DNA of 40,280 nt from an uncultured Crocinitomix sp. (GCA_937136425.1 CAKZON010000018.1:1-40280), one strand, 5' to 3'. Numbered from the stretch's first letter, positions 1-8,388 are shown. Notes: generated from the sequence alone by a model not told the origin. Made by a program: numbers and translations.

Positions 1-94
1 GAACAAGATTAAACAAAAAATACAGGGAGGCTTACCTCTAAACTCGGTGGAAGGATGTTGTATGGGTCAGGGGAAACACCATTACATTTTGGTA

Positions 95-120
95 CTGATT
101 CGAATCAGGGATACGTATCC
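95..120. repeat. Two abutting perfect palindromes
   Basis: Bases 95-108 read CTGATTCGAATCAG, a perfect 14-base palindrome. They are followed without a gap by GGATACGTATCC at 109-120, a perfect 12-base palindrome. They lie about 20 bases beyond the stop codon of the minus-strand gene ending at 143. Neither has a loop or a T-run, so a normal intrinsic terminator is unlikely. A protein-binding site or a remnant of a mobile-element end is possible. The surrounding 1-120 stretch looks less AT-rich than its neighbours. Confidence 0.6.
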
Positions 121-142
121 AGGATTTATTTTTTCACTTTCT

Positions 143-871
143 TCAACAATGCGAGATTGGAGGTTTTTCAATATTTTCATTCGTTACAAACTTTAAGCTT
201 TTACCAAACTCACCATAAGCATCTCCTCTGCAAATTTTAACTGGAATTTTGATTGATTTATTTCCCTTTAAAGTAAATGGAACAGGAATAGTTGACTGCA
301 ATTCGCCATTTGATATTATTTCTAAAACTTTAATAGGTTTATGACTTGTGTTTTGAACCACTACAGCAGCCTCTATTGTATCATTAACTCCAATTTTAAT
401 CGAATCCATTGCTTCTTGAATAAGACTTGTTTGGTTTTTGATTAGCGCATAACAAATTGTAATATCACAATAATAATTGCCGTGTATTGGGTTAAAGAAA
501 TGCACCCTGTATTTATCCGAATAATCCCCCACGCGCTTGTTAAATCGGTGACCTACATGATTATCAAACCTAATTTCAAAGTCATTATTTGACAAGACTA
601 TAGCATCATCATTATAATATGGATAGAATGTATACCGTGTTTTTTCCATTCGTTCTATTCTTTGAAAAGTTAGCCAGAAATCAAATGGATTATTCAAGTT
701 AATGTCCCGTTTTCTTAAATGATTATTATAAAAAGCACCTACATCAATTGTCACATCCGGCATTTTTGTAACAGATACACCCTTACTCTTTCCAGATAAA
801 TTGTCTATAGCCGCACGAGAAGTTACAGCGCAAAACATTAGTAGGAACAATATTGAACTATGGTAAATCAC
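143..871 (-). CDS. Secreted protein of unknown function, DUF1573-like C-terminal fold
   Basis: The product is a 242-residue protein that I do not recognise as a named family. The N-terminus has a short hydrophobic stretch (about residues 5-18) ending near SRAA, consistent with a Sec signal peptide. The start is GTG: an in-frame TAA lies directly upstream and the first ATG (residue 12) would remove the signal peptide. The last 80 residues have the pattern of an Ig-like domain resembling DUF1573: a strand around VVVQNTS, a middle IPVPFTLKGNKSIKIPVKI, and an ending with GKSLKFVTNE. The Cys-Gly-Cys motif usual in DUF1573 is not present. Two cysteines near CDITIC (residues about 135-140) could form a disulfide. 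No operon partner is visible. Being an exported envelope protein is the most that can be inferred. Confidence 0.75.
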   Translation of the reverse strand: MIYHSSILFLLMFCAVTSRAAIDNLSGKSKGVSVTKMPDVTIDVGAFYNNHLRKRDINLNNPFDFWLTFQRIERMEKTRYTFYPYYNDDAIVLSNNDFEIRFDNHVGHRFNKRVGDYSDKYRVHFFNPIHGNYYCDITICYALIKNQTSLIQEAMDSIKIGVNDTIEAAVVVQNTSHKPIKVLEIISNGELQSTIPVPFTLKGNKSIKIPVKICRGDAYGEFGKSLKFVTNENIEKPPISHC

Positions 872-1188
872 TTATTTTAAAATTTAAATGATCAATTTAA
901 TGTAGAAAATCAACCTGAAAACTCTCTTAACAAATTCTTAACCATTGAACTACAGAATTAACAGAAATTTAAGAAGGTAAGACGCGCATCCAACATCTAA
1001 TAAATTTGAAAGACAACTTTCATTGGCTTCCAAGAATATGATTTTTTTCGTTTATATCATACCACTTGTTAGATTAGCGCCAAGTTCCAGAATAATAAAT
1101 GCACTTTGACAAATTGATAATTGAAAAATCCCTTTGTTTTACCATTTCAAAACTATAAATTTGGGCACGCAAAGAAAAAGATAATTTT
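872..1188. other. Gene-poor gap between divergent genes
   Basis: This 317-base AT-rich gap separates the minus-strand secreted protein from sucD on the plus strand. I see no convincing small ORF or RNA gene in it. The only clear signal is the sucD promoter at 1133-1163. I found no CAAAnnTA (reverse -7) element that would serve the minus-strand gene. Confidence 0.6.
1133..1163 (+). promoter_or_regulatory. Promoter of sucD, Bacteroidota sigma-A type
   Basis: TTTG at 1133-1136 and TAAATTTG at 1156-1163 are separated by 19 bases. Together they match the Bacteroidota housekeeping consensus TTTG-N17-23-TAnnTTTG exactly. Transcription should start about six bases downstream, giving a leader of roughly 20 bases before the ATG at 1189. 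Confidence 0.75.
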
Positions 1189-2070
1189 ATGTCAGTATTA
1201 GTAAATAAAGATTCAAAAATAATTGTACAAGGTTTCACTGGAGGTGAAGGTACTTTCCACGCCGGTCAAATGATTGAGTATGGAACAAATGTAGTTGGTG
1301 GAGTTACTCCTGGAAAAGGTGGACAATCACATTTAGATAAACCTGTATTTAACACTGTAGAAGATGCTGTAAAAGCAACTGGAGCTGATGTTTCTATCTT
1401 ATTTGTACCACCTGCTTTTGCTGCTGATGCAATTATGGAAGCTGCAAATGGTGGAATCAAGGTAATTATTGCAATTACGGAAGGAATTCCAGTTGCAGAT
1501 ATGATTAAAGCGAAAGAATATATCTCTCAATACGATTGTAGATTAGTTGGACCAAATTGTCCAGGTGTTCTAACTGCTGATGAAGCTAAGGTTGGAATTA
1601 TGCCAGGATTTATTTTCAAAAAAGGATCTATTGGTATTGTATCTAAATCAGGTACATTAACTTATGAAGCTGCTGATCAAGTTGTTAAAGCTGGTTTAGG
1701 AATTACTACTGCAATTGGAATTGGTGGTGACCCAATTATTGGAACTACAACTAAAGAAGCTGTGCAATTGTTAATGAATGATCCTGAAACTGAAGGAATC
1801 GTAATGATTGGTGAGATTGGTGGAAATTTAGAAGCACAAGCTGCTAACTGGATTAAAGAAGATGGAAATAGAAAACCAGTTGTTGGATTTATTGCAGGTG
1901 TAACTGCTCCAGTTGGAAGAACAATGGGACATGCAGGAGCAATTGTTGGTGGTGAAGATGACACGGCAGAAGCTAAAAAGAGAATTTTAAGAGAATGTGG
2001 GATCCACGTTGTTGATTCTCCAGCTGAAATTGGAATGAAAATGGCTGAAGTATTAGGCGTAAACGCTTAA
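1189..2070 (+). CDS. sucD: Succinate-CoA ligase, alpha subunit
   Basis: The alpha subunit of succinyl-CoA synthetase interconverts succinyl-CoA and succinate with substrate-level phosphorylation of ADP or GDP, in the TCA cycle in the cytoplasm. At 293 residues it has the normal length. The N-terminal CoA-binding Rossmann domain shows QGFTGGEGTFH (about 14-24) and VVGGVTPGKGG (36-46). The active-site phosphohistidine is His248 in GRTMGHAGAIVGG. The central GPNCPGV (121-127) is also typical. The beta subunit gene sucC is not in this window, so the two subunits are encoded apart. The gene stands alone between its own promoter (1133-1163) and a strong terminator (2092-2125). Codon choice is uniform, favouring GGA, ACT and GCT, which fits high expression. 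Confidence 0.97.
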   Translation: MSVLVNKDSKIIVQGFTGGEGTFHAGQMIEYGTNVVGGVTPGKGGQSHLDKPVFNTVEDAVKATGADVSILFVPPAFAADAIMEAANGGIKVIIAITEGIPVADMIKAKEYISQYDCRLVGPNCPGVLTADEAKVGIMPGFIFKKGSIGIVSKSGTLTYEAADQVVKAGLGITTAIGIGGDPIIGTTTKEAVQLLMNDPETEGIVMIGEIGGNLEAQAANWIKEDGNRKPVVGFIAGVTAPVGRTMGHAGAIVGGEDDTAEAKKRILRECGIHVVDSPAEIGMKMAEVLGVNA

Positions 2071-2091
2071 TCAACCCTTATTAATATTTAT

Positions 2092-2125
2092 AAGCCAAGA
2101 CGTTTTATCGTCTTGGCTTTTTTTT
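2092..2125 (+). terminator. Intrinsic terminator of sucD
   Basis: An 11-bp perfect stem, AAGCCAAGACG (2092-2102) pairing with CGTCTTGGCTT (2109-2119), encloses a six-base loop TTTTAT. The 3' side runs into eight consecutive T (2118-2125). This is a textbook rho-independent terminator 21 bases after the sucD stop codon. Confidence 0.93.
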
Positions 2126-2135
2126 GCATTAAAAA

Positions 2136-4631
2136 GTGACTTACAACCCCTATACCGAAAAGCTACCAATTGTAGATGTTTTTGATGAAGTTAAAGAAAA
2201 ATTAACTTTACATAAAACATTGGTTTTAACTGCTCCTCCAGGTGCAGGAAAAAGTACACTCCTCCCCTTAGCCTTGCTAAATGAACCTTGGCTCAAAGGA
2301 AAAAAAATATTGATGTTAGAACCTAGGCGCCTTGCAGCTAAAGGTATTGCGTCAAGAATGGCGAACCTTATCGGCGAGAATGTAGGAGAAACAATTGGAT
2401 ATAGAATTCGGTTTGACGCTAAAGTAAGCAAACAGACCAAAATTGAGATTTTAACGGAGGGAATTTTAACCCGCATGTTACAATCTGACAGCGCTTTAGA
2501 AGAAGTAGGCTTAGTTGTTTTTGACGAATTTCACGAACGCAGCATTCATGCAGATATTGCCCTGGCATTAACGCGTGAAACGCAAAGTGTTTTAAGAGAG
2601 GATTTGCGATTGTTAGTAATGTCAGCAACAATTGACAGTAAAAACCTCACAGAACTATTAAATGCCCCATTGGTTGAAAGTAACGGGAGACAATTTCCTG
2701 TTGAACTAATTTATGAAGGAGAAGCAGATAAAACAATGCTACCTGAGGCTGCGGCAAACACTGTTCTAAAAGCTTTAAAAACACATTTAGGAGATGTATT
2801 AGTTTTTCTCCCAGGCGAACGAGAAATTAATAAATGTGCTGAGATACTAAAACGAAAAACCGACCACGAAGACATTGCTGTTCAGGAACTTTACGGGAGA
2901 TTACCTCAAGCAAAACAACACGCAGCAATTCACCCAAACAAGCATGGTAAAAGAAAGGTTGTAATTGCCACATCAATAGCAGAAACGAGCTTAACAATTG
3001 AGGGTATAAAAGTGGTTGTTGATTGCGGTTTTTCTCGTGTAGCAAAATTTGATACACGATCAGGTCTTTCCGGTTTACGTACTGTTCAGATTACAAATGA
3101 TGCTGCAGACCAACGCGCAGGTAGAGCGGGCAGAATTGAACCTGGAACATGTTACCGACTTTGGTCAAAAGCTACTCAAGCAAAACTTACCCCACACCGC
3201 ATTCCTGAAATTATGGAGGCTGATTTAACACCATTGCTATTAAACTTGGCGAATTGGGGAATTAAAAACATACATGACTTAACTTGGATTGATTTGCCGC
3301 CAAATCATGCAATTAAGCAAGCATCTAAAAACTTAGAAAACCTTGACGCCACAGAAAATGGCAAAATAACTGTGCATGGCAAACGCATGAATCAATTGCC
3401 AACGCATCCAAGAATTGCACACATGCTTTTAACTGCTGAGGAAGAAGGTCTAATTCCGTTAGCAGCTGATATTGCTGCAATTTTAGAAGAACGCGACCCA
3501 CTCCCTAAAGAAACTGGTATAGATATTACCTTAAGAATTGAAGCTTTAAGACGCTATAGAGCCAATAAACAAAGTGGCGGAAAATTCGGTCGAATTGATA
3601 AAATTTCCAGCCAATATCGGAAAATGATGAAAACCCAAGAAGATAATAGCAGCTTTGATCCATACGAGGCTGGTTTATTATTAGTCCATGCTTATCCAGA
3701 GCGAATTGCATTTGCACGCCCAGGAAATAATGCACAATTTCAATTGGCTAACGGCGCATATGCAATGGCTGGCCATAAAGATGATTTGGCGCATGAACCA
3801 TGGCTATCGGTAGCCAATTTAAATGATCGTGAAAGTGGAACGGGACGGATTTTTTTAGCCGCTCCACTTAACCCAACAGACTTAGTTCCATTTTTAAAAA
3901 CACAAGATATTGTACGCTGGAACACTAAAAAAGGAGGTTTAATTGCCGTTAACGAAACTCGCATTGGAAGCATTGTTTTAAAATCAACTCCAATACAAGA
4001 ACCTGACCCAACTTTAGTGCTAGATGCCATTACCCAAACCATTGCAAAAGAAGGAAAATCTCTTTTAAATTTTGACGAAAAAGTTGAACAATGGCAAAAT
4101 AGAATCATAACCGTAAAAAAATGGTATCCAAATGATGACTGGCCCAATACATCAACGGATCACTTGTTAGAAACCAATACAACATGGTTAAGCCCCTATT
4201 TAAACAATATCAATAAGCCTGACGACCTTAAAAGAATAAATTTAGTTGACGTATTACAGTATAGTTTGTCTGCAGAACAACAAAATTTATTAAACGAATT
4301 GGCTCCTGAAAACATTAAAGTGCCAAGCGGTTCTAATATTCGCATTGAGTATAATAAAAATGGTTCTACCCCAATATTGGCCGTGCGCATTCAGGAAATT
4401 TTTGGTTTAAAAGAAACGCCAAAAGTCAATAAAGGCACTACTAAAGTTTTAATGCATTTATTATCTCCAGGTTACAAAATAGTGCAAACCACAACTGATT
4501 TAGAAAGCTTTTGGAACTCAGCTTATCATGAAGTTCGTAAAGAACTGCGAATTCGCTATAAGAAACATGCTTGGCCAGAAAACCCGTTTGACCAAGCTCC
4601 CTTACGTGGCGCAAAACCAAGAAAGAAATAG
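2136..4631 (+). CDS. hrpB: ATP-dependent helicase HrpB (DEAH-box)
   Basis: This DEAH/RHA-type superfamily 2 helicase is thought to act on RNA; its precise role is not established in most bacteria. The 831 residues match the family length. Walker A is APPGAGKST (33-41), and motif II is DEFH (130-133), a variant seen in HrpB in place of DEAH. The product also has motif III SAT (163-165), the strand TSIAETSLTIEG (279-290) and motif VI QRAGRAGR (326-333). They are followed by the helicase-associated and HrpB C-terminal domains, which end in a basic tail. The start must be the GTG at 2136: an in-frame TAA at 2130-2132 precedes it, and the first ATG falls after Walker A. The start lies only 10 bases after the sucD terminator, so how it is transcribed is unclear. 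Confidence 0.95.
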   Translation: MTYNPYTEKLPIVDVFDEVKEKLTLHKTLVLTAPPGAGKSTLLPLALLNEPWLKGKKILMLEPRRLAAKGIASRMANLIGENVGETIGYRIRFDAKVSKQTKIEILTEGILTRMLQSDSALEEVGLVVFDEFHERSIHADIALALTRETQSVLREDLRLLVMSATIDSKNLTELLNAPLVESNGRQFPVELIYEGEADKTMLPEAAANTVLKALKTHLGDVLVFLPGEREINKCAEILKRKTDHEDIAVQELYGRLPQAKQHAAIHPNKHGKRKVVIATSIAETSLTIEGIKVVVDCGFSRVAKFDTRSGLSGLRTVQITNDAADQRAGRAGRIEPGTCYRLWSKATQAKLTPHRIPEIMEADLTPLLLNLANWGIKNIHDLTWIDLPPNHAIKQASKNLENLDATENGKITVHGKRMNQLPTHPRIAHMLLTAEEEGLIPLAADIAAILEERDPLPKETGIDITLRIEALRRYRANKQSGGKFGRIDKISSQYRKMMKTQEDNSSFDPYEAGLLLVHAYPERIAFARPGNNAQFQLANGAYAMAGHKDDLAHEPWLSVANLNDRESGTGRIFLAAPLNPTDLVPFLKTQDIVRWNTKKGGLIAVNETRIGSIVLKSTPIQEPDPTLVLDAITQTIAKEGKSLLNFDEKVEQWQNRIITVKKWYPNDDWPNTSTDHLLETNTTWLSPYLNNINKPDDLKRINLVDVLQYSLSAEQQNLLNELAPENIKVPSGSNIRIEYNKNGSTPILAVRIQEIFGLKETPKVNKGTTKVLMHLLSPGYKIVQTTTDLESFWNSAYHEVRKELRIRYKKHAWPENPFDQAPLRGAKPRKK

Positions 4632-4655
4632 CCCTTATTTATACAAGCCATAAAA

Positions 4656-4671
4656 TTGGCACGCTTTTGGA
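4656..4671 (+). promoter_or_regulatory. Possible sigma-54-like site
   Basis: TTGGCACGCTTTTGGA resembles the sigma-54 consensus TGGCACG-N4-TTGCW. The -24 half is perfect, but the -12 half reads TGGA in place of TTGC, losing the conserved C. It lies 95 bases before the lipoprotein gene at 4766. This is weak evidence, recorded as a candidate only. Confidence 0.2.
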
Positions 4672-4765
4672 AAATGAAACTATTAACTACAATTACCGTA
4701 TGGTAGAGTAATAGCGCATTTATAATTACTTGGCGCCATTAAATGAAAGTTAATACGCTTTAGAC

Positions 4766-5203
4766 ATGAAAAAGAAGGGAACATTTATTTTTGCAGCATT
4801 TTTAGCAACAGGAATTTTAGCAGGATGCAGCAATGCGAAAGAAACTACAAAGGAAATGGATATCTCAGGTTTTAATATAGGAGATACTACTTCTATCGGC
4901 TTAAACGATATAGTACTTTGCAATGATGATGTTAAGCTATTCGTTCAGTTTGACACAATTGTATCAGATTCTCGTTGCCCTGTTGATGCTAATTGTATTT
5001 GGGCAGGTAATGCAGAAGTTGGTTTTTCTGTTACTTATAATAAAGAGCTTGAAAACATGAATTTGAATACTAACCCTGATATGGAAACTTCAAAATCTGT
5101 TTTTGGATACACTTTTACTTTGCTAAACGTAAATCCTTATCCAGGATCTAAAGGAGCTGACACTAAGCCAAAATCTGTGGACATTGTTGTAAGTAAAGAC
5201 TAG
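4766..5203 (+). CDS. Small lipoprotein with RCP...CIWAG motif
   Basis: The 145-residue product has a type II signal peptide: a lysine-rich start, a hydrophobic segment and lipobox LAGC with the lipidated cysteine at residue 21. It should be anchored in the cell envelope. The mature part holds a conserved-looking core, SDSRCPVDANCIWAGNAEV (about residues 69-87), with two cysteines five residues apart, and is predicted to be mostly beta strand. I recall this core from small uncharacterised lipoproteins of Bacteroidota, but I know of no function. The gene stands alone; the next gene (5221-5463) is convergent, with an 17-base gap. A possible sigma-54-like sequence lies upstream. Confidence 0.85.
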   Translation: MKKKGTFIFAAFLATGILAGCSNAKETTKEMDISGFNIGDTTSIGLNDIVLCNDDVKLFVQFDTIVSDSRCPVDANCIWAGNAEVGFSVTYNKELENMNLNTNPDMETSKSVFGYTFTLLNVNPYPGSKGADTKPKSVDIVVSKD

Positions 5204-5220
5204 TTAGCACTAGAATAATT

Positions 5221-5463
5221 CTAATAACGCTTTGCTGCTGCTTCTTTAATTGGTTTCAGCAAATATTCTAATCCATTGAGTTTAATCTCATAAATTGACG
5301 CTAACAAACCACCTATCTTCCCTTCAGGAAAACCTTTTGCATGATACCATGATAAATAAGGTTCAGGTAAATCACAAAGTGACCATCCTTTGTATTTTCC
5401 ATAAGGCATTCTTGTCGTTACTAACTCTATTAAATGCTTGCGCTGCGCTTCTTGATCTAGCAT
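5221..5463 (-). CDS. DUF3820 family protein
   Basis: This 80-residue protein carries the full DUF3820 signature: MPYGKYKGWSLCDLPEPYL (about 19-37), then SWYHAKGFPEGKIGGLLASI and the closing KLNGLEYLLKPIKEA. The family is small, cytoplasmic and widespread in Proteobacteria and Bacteroidota. One member has been described as a putative quorum-sensing-regulated virulence factor, but the molecular role is unknown. The ATG at 5463 gives a normal length. It is the downstream neighbour of the convergent lipoprotein gene and sits 24 bases after the stop of no same-strand gene of related function, so no operon is implied. Confidence 0.88.
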   Translation of the reverse strand: MLDQEAQRKHLIELVTTRMPYGKYKGWSLCDLPEPYLSWYHAKGFPEGKIGGLLASIYEIKLNGLEYLLKPIKEAAAKRY

Positions 5464-5487
5464 AATGTTTCTTATGCCTTAAAGGTA

Positions 5488-6786
5488 TTAAAATATGGCG
5501 TATTGAATGCTTATTGATCCTCCAAAAGTATATTCATACGAATCTGCACGAATAGACGGGATTGCCATAAAATATGGTGCTCTATAATCTGATTCAGGGC
5601 TATAATTAGCTTCAAATGACAATCTAAACTGAGGACTTAAATATACGGCTCCATTTGCGTATAGTTCTGATCCAAAATCAGCTCCACTCGATTCCACACC
5701 GGCTTTAACTCCAAAATTAAAATTCGTTCTGGTAGTCGGAAAAACACCAACTTCGTATCCTAAATTAATCCAACCATTTTGTTCGATATATGGCTCTTCA
5801 ATGTTAGAATCTTTATACGCATTAACTCCAATAATTGCACTAGTAAAAAGGGTATGCTGAATGGCATAGGATTGTGGTAAATTATAGGAGTAATAATAAT
5901 ATAAGTTTGCACTATAGCGCAATCTATCATTTACTTCAGCAGAAGAAATGCTATGATCCAACCGTGTAGATGAAGCAATACCAACCTCATTTCGAAACCC
6001 ACTAGCTCGTCTAAAACTTTGAGCATACAAATAAGCATCAGCCAAATGAGCAAAATAAGCAACATCAAAATCACTAATTCCTCCTATTTCCCTCAAAGTT
6101 GCATCAATTGCCTCAAATTGCTCAATTCTTCTCAACCTAAAATCATAAAAACGCACATTGTTGATTTGTGCTAATTGGTCTGCTATTTGGTTTAATTCAC
6201 TAATTGAATAATCATCCCCTAACCTATTTCCTTTTTTAAGTTGTTTTTCAATATCCATTGCGTTGCGCGCATATTGGATTGGTTCTAACCTTCCGCTACC
6301 AATTGACAATGTAGGCTCTATGGACAAACCAATGGCCTCCATGTCGTCTAGCTCCAATTCTGATCGATACTGATGTCCAACGACAGCTGCCCCAAATACA
6401 CCAACAAACCATTTCGGATTAAAATAAAAACGATTCGTTGTTCGCATACCCAAACTATTTGAAGAAAAAAATGTGGAACCTAAATCTGATTTATCCCAAT
6501 TTATTCTTGAACTGATATGACTAGAAAAATCACCTTGATAATTATTCATATTGGAATATTGATAATAGCCTAAGGACGTTCTTTCTGCGAAGTGTCCTGT
6601 ATTGTTTGAAAATTTAGCTTTACTTCCTCCTCCTAAATCAAAATAGAGGTTCAGACGTTTTTGTTTAAAATTAGGAGCTTCATAATTTCTTAAAAACTCA
6701 TACTTTTTCTCTTTACTCAACTGACCATAAATAGTGTTAAACATCAATACAGTGCAACAAGCAATAAACAAGGTTAATTTATTCAT
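5488..6786 (-). CDS. Outer-membrane barrel-like protein, paralog 1
   Basis: The 432-residue product has a Sec signal peptide (MNKLTLFIACCTVLMFNTIYGQ, cleavage near residue 21) and ends in a C-terminal phenylalanine (SIQYAIF), as beta-barrel outer-membrane proteins do. Residues about 45-160 and 270-432 show alternating, aromatic-rich strands. Between them lies a predicted helical block (about 165-260) with GSGRLEPI, AMDIEKQL, NNVRFYDFRLRRIEQFEA and DAYLYAQS. The same architecture and much of the helical block recur in the gene at 6905-8194, so the pair arose by tandem duplication. I recall similar GRxEPV-type blocks in uncharacterised Bacteroidota outer-membrane proteins, but no function. It is separated from its paralog by 118 bases containing a 7-bp inverted repeat. 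Confidence 0.8.
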   Translation of the reverse strand: MNKLTLFIACCTVLMFNTIYGQLSKEKKYEFLRNYEAPNFKQKRLNLYFDLGGGSKAKFSNNTGHFAERTSLGYYQYSNMNNYQGDFSSHISSRINWDKSDLGSTFFSSNSLGMRTTNRFYFNPKWFVGVFGAAVVGHQYRSELELDDMEAIGLSIEPTLSIGSGRLEPIQYARNAMDIEKQLKKGNRLGDDYSISELNQIADQLAQINNVRFYDFRLRRIEQFEAIDATLREIGGISDFDVAYFAHLADAYLYAQSFRRASGFRNEVGIASSTRLDHSISSAEVNDRLRYSANLYYYYSYNLPQSYAIQHTLFTSAIIGVNAYKDSNIEEPYIEQNGWINLGYEVGVFPTTRTNFNFGVKAGVESSGADFGSELYANGAVYLSPQFRLSFEANYSPESDYRAPYFMAIPSIRADSYEYTFGGSISIQYAIF

Positions 6787-6812
6787 TTGGGTGAATTTGA
6801 ATTAATACTATT

Positions 6813-6829
6813 CTTGCAACTTTTGCAAG
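6813..6829. repeat. Inverted repeat in the leader of paralog 1
   Basis: CTTGCAA (6813-6819) and TTGCAAG (6823-6829) flank three bases, CTT. The repeat lies 27-43 bases upstream of the ATG at 6786 on the minus strand. It may be an operator or a small 5'-UTR hairpin. I saw no counterpart upstream of paralog 2. Confidence 0.45.
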
Positions 6830-6904
6830 ACAATGGGTTTGGAAATGGACAAACCACAGCTTTCAATTGAGAAAACTATGGCGATTTTTTTTTTATTTAA
6901 TTTA

Positions 6905-8194
6905 TTAGAATATGGCGTAGTTCAAGGAAATACCTCCTCTAAACGTAAGTCCGTCATATGAGTTATAAACAGACGGGATGATTCCTCCGACTTCATGCTC
7001 AACATAGTTTTCACCCCATTTAACACCAGCATTAAATGACAATCTAAATTGCGGTGACAAATAGATATTACCATTTGAATAAAAACCTAAAGCTGCCCCA
7101 ACCTCTTCTTCATAATACATTCCTGTTTTAACTCCAAAATTCAAGTTGGTTCTGGTTGTAGGAAATAAGCCTAAACGGTATTCTCCAGTTAGCCACATAG
7201 GCGTGGTTGAAACTGCAATTCCGTTGTTTTCAATAAGCTCTGGCCCTCCCATTGCTCCAGCCGAAAACGTATGTTGTACAGCATAGGTTTTAGGTAAATC
7301 ATATATTACATTTGCAAAACCTGAAATATTATACCTTTGATATAGCACATCATTAGGATTCCACAAGTGAATATCTGTTTTATTAACTATCCCTATTTCT
7401 GTTCTAAAACCGCTATAACGTGTAAAACTTTGAGCATATAAATAAGCGTCAGAAAGATGTGAGAAATAAACCATATCAAAATCAGATACTCCTCCAACTT
7501 CTTTCATTAATTTATCAAGTGCTTCAAACTGCTCAATTCTTCGCAATCGAAAATCATAAAACCTTACATTATTAATCCTTGCCAATTCGTCCGCAATCAT
7601 TTTAAGTTGACCTTCCGAATAACCAGAGCTCAACCGACCACCTTTAGTCAACGATTTTTCAATATCCATTGCGCTTCTCGCATATATAACGGGCTCTAAA
7701 CGACCATTACCAATAGATAATGCTGGCACAGTACTTACGCTTAACTCTGTAGTTTTCCCTCCTGGATTCGAATCATTTTCACTTTCATAACCAATTCCTA
7801 ATCTATTGTGAAAACCAATAAACCATTCTTTATTAAAGAAAAATCGATTTTGAGTATTTAGCACCGTTTCATAGTCCATTCTGAAGTCTTTAAAGTCTTC
7901 ATTTTTATACAAGGATATATCTGTTAATAAACCGACATTGAGACTGCCTTGATATTTAGCACTATTTGCATATTGCGAATAATTAAAATTAGAGCGTTCA
8001 TTAAAGCTATGCAGCTTTATATCTCCTGTTACTCCTGATCCAAAAAGGTTAAAACCAATATCAAATCGTTTTTGTTTGAAATCGGGAGCTTTATAATCTC
8101 TTAAGAAATGATATTGTTTTTCTGTGTTAGATTGCGCATAAGTTGTGCTTAACGACATTGCAAAGCAACACGCCAAGAGGGTTATTTTTTTCAT
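6905..8194 (-). CDS. Outer-membrane barrel-like protein, paralog 2
   Basis: The 429-residue product is a close architectural match to the product of 5488-6786. It has a signal peptide (KKITLLACCFAMSLSTTYAQ), the same mature start pattern (EKQYHFLRDYKAPDFKQKRFD), a strand-rich half and then the helical block (IGNGRLEP, ARSAMDIEKSL, NNVRFYDFRLRRIEQFEALD, DAYLYAQSF). It ends with barrel strands, LSPQFRLSF and a terminal NYAIF. Strand regions have diverged more than the helical block. The leader just upstream of the start (CATTTAGGTTC..., reading back) also resembles that of paralog 1, so the duplication included the 5' region. The location is probably the outer membrane; the function is unknown. 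In transcription order it precedes paralog 1. Confidence 0.8.
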   Translation of the reverse strand: MKKITLLACCFAMSLSTTYAQSNTEKQYHFLRDYKAPDFKQKRFDIGFNLFGSGVTGDIKLHSFNERSNFNYSQYANSAKYQGSLNVGLLTDISLYKNEDFKDFRMDYETVLNTQNRFFFNKEWFIGFHNRLGIGYESENDSNPGGKTTELSVSTVPALSIGNGRLEPVIYARSAMDIEKSLTKGGRLSSGYSEGQLKMIADELARINNVRFYDFRLRRIEQFEALDKLMKEVGGVSDFDMVYFSHLSDAYLYAQSFTRYSGFRTEIGIVNKTDIHLWNPNDVLYQRYNISGFANVIYDLPKTYAVQHTFSAGAMGGPELIENNGIAVSTTPMWLTGEYRLGLFPTTRTNLNFGVKTGMYYEEEVGAALGFYSNGNIYLSPQFRLSFNAGVKWGENYVEHEVGGIIPSVYNSYDGLTFRGGISLNYAIF

Positions 8195-8276
8195 TTAGGT
8201 TCATTTTTGAATTTAGACTAATTACGCCATCCTGTGCAATAAGCATACCATTTAAGCAAGCTCATATTTCAATCGG

Positions 8277-8310
8277 TTTAGAAGTATTAATTAGAAAAGA
8301 ATTAAATTTG
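8277..8310 (+). promoter_or_regulatory. Candidate promoter of the YdeI-type gene
   Basis: TAAATTTG at 8303-8310 is an exact -7 element. The -33 position has TTTA (8277-8280) with a 22-base spacer in place of TTTG. It would give a leader of about 70 bases before the ATG at 8389, longer than elsewhere in the window. Confidence 0.35.
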
Positions 8311-8388
8311 CCACTGCATAGAGTAATCAAAAAACAAGTTTAGTTTAAAGGCTATTTTGCGCTATTTACTTTTACACCTATTTAAAGC

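Noticed and set aside
95..108. TTCGAAT resembling a tRNA T-loop
   Set aside because: The flanking bases do not form a proper T-stem with the invariant G-C closing pair, and there is no D-arm, anticodon arm or acceptor stem nearby.
2..196. Open frame of 65 codons from the window edge on the plus strand
   Set aside because: It has no start codon in view, overlaps the 3' end of the minus-strand gene, contains two perfect palindromes and shows no recognisable protein pattern.
5211..5223. Palindrome TAGAATAATTCTA at the convergent gene junction as a terminator
   Set aside because: It has no loop of usable size and no T-run on either side.
6885..6894. Run of ten T as a terminator
   Set aside because: No stem precedes it, and the genes on both sides run on the minus strand, so it would be an A-run in their transcripts.
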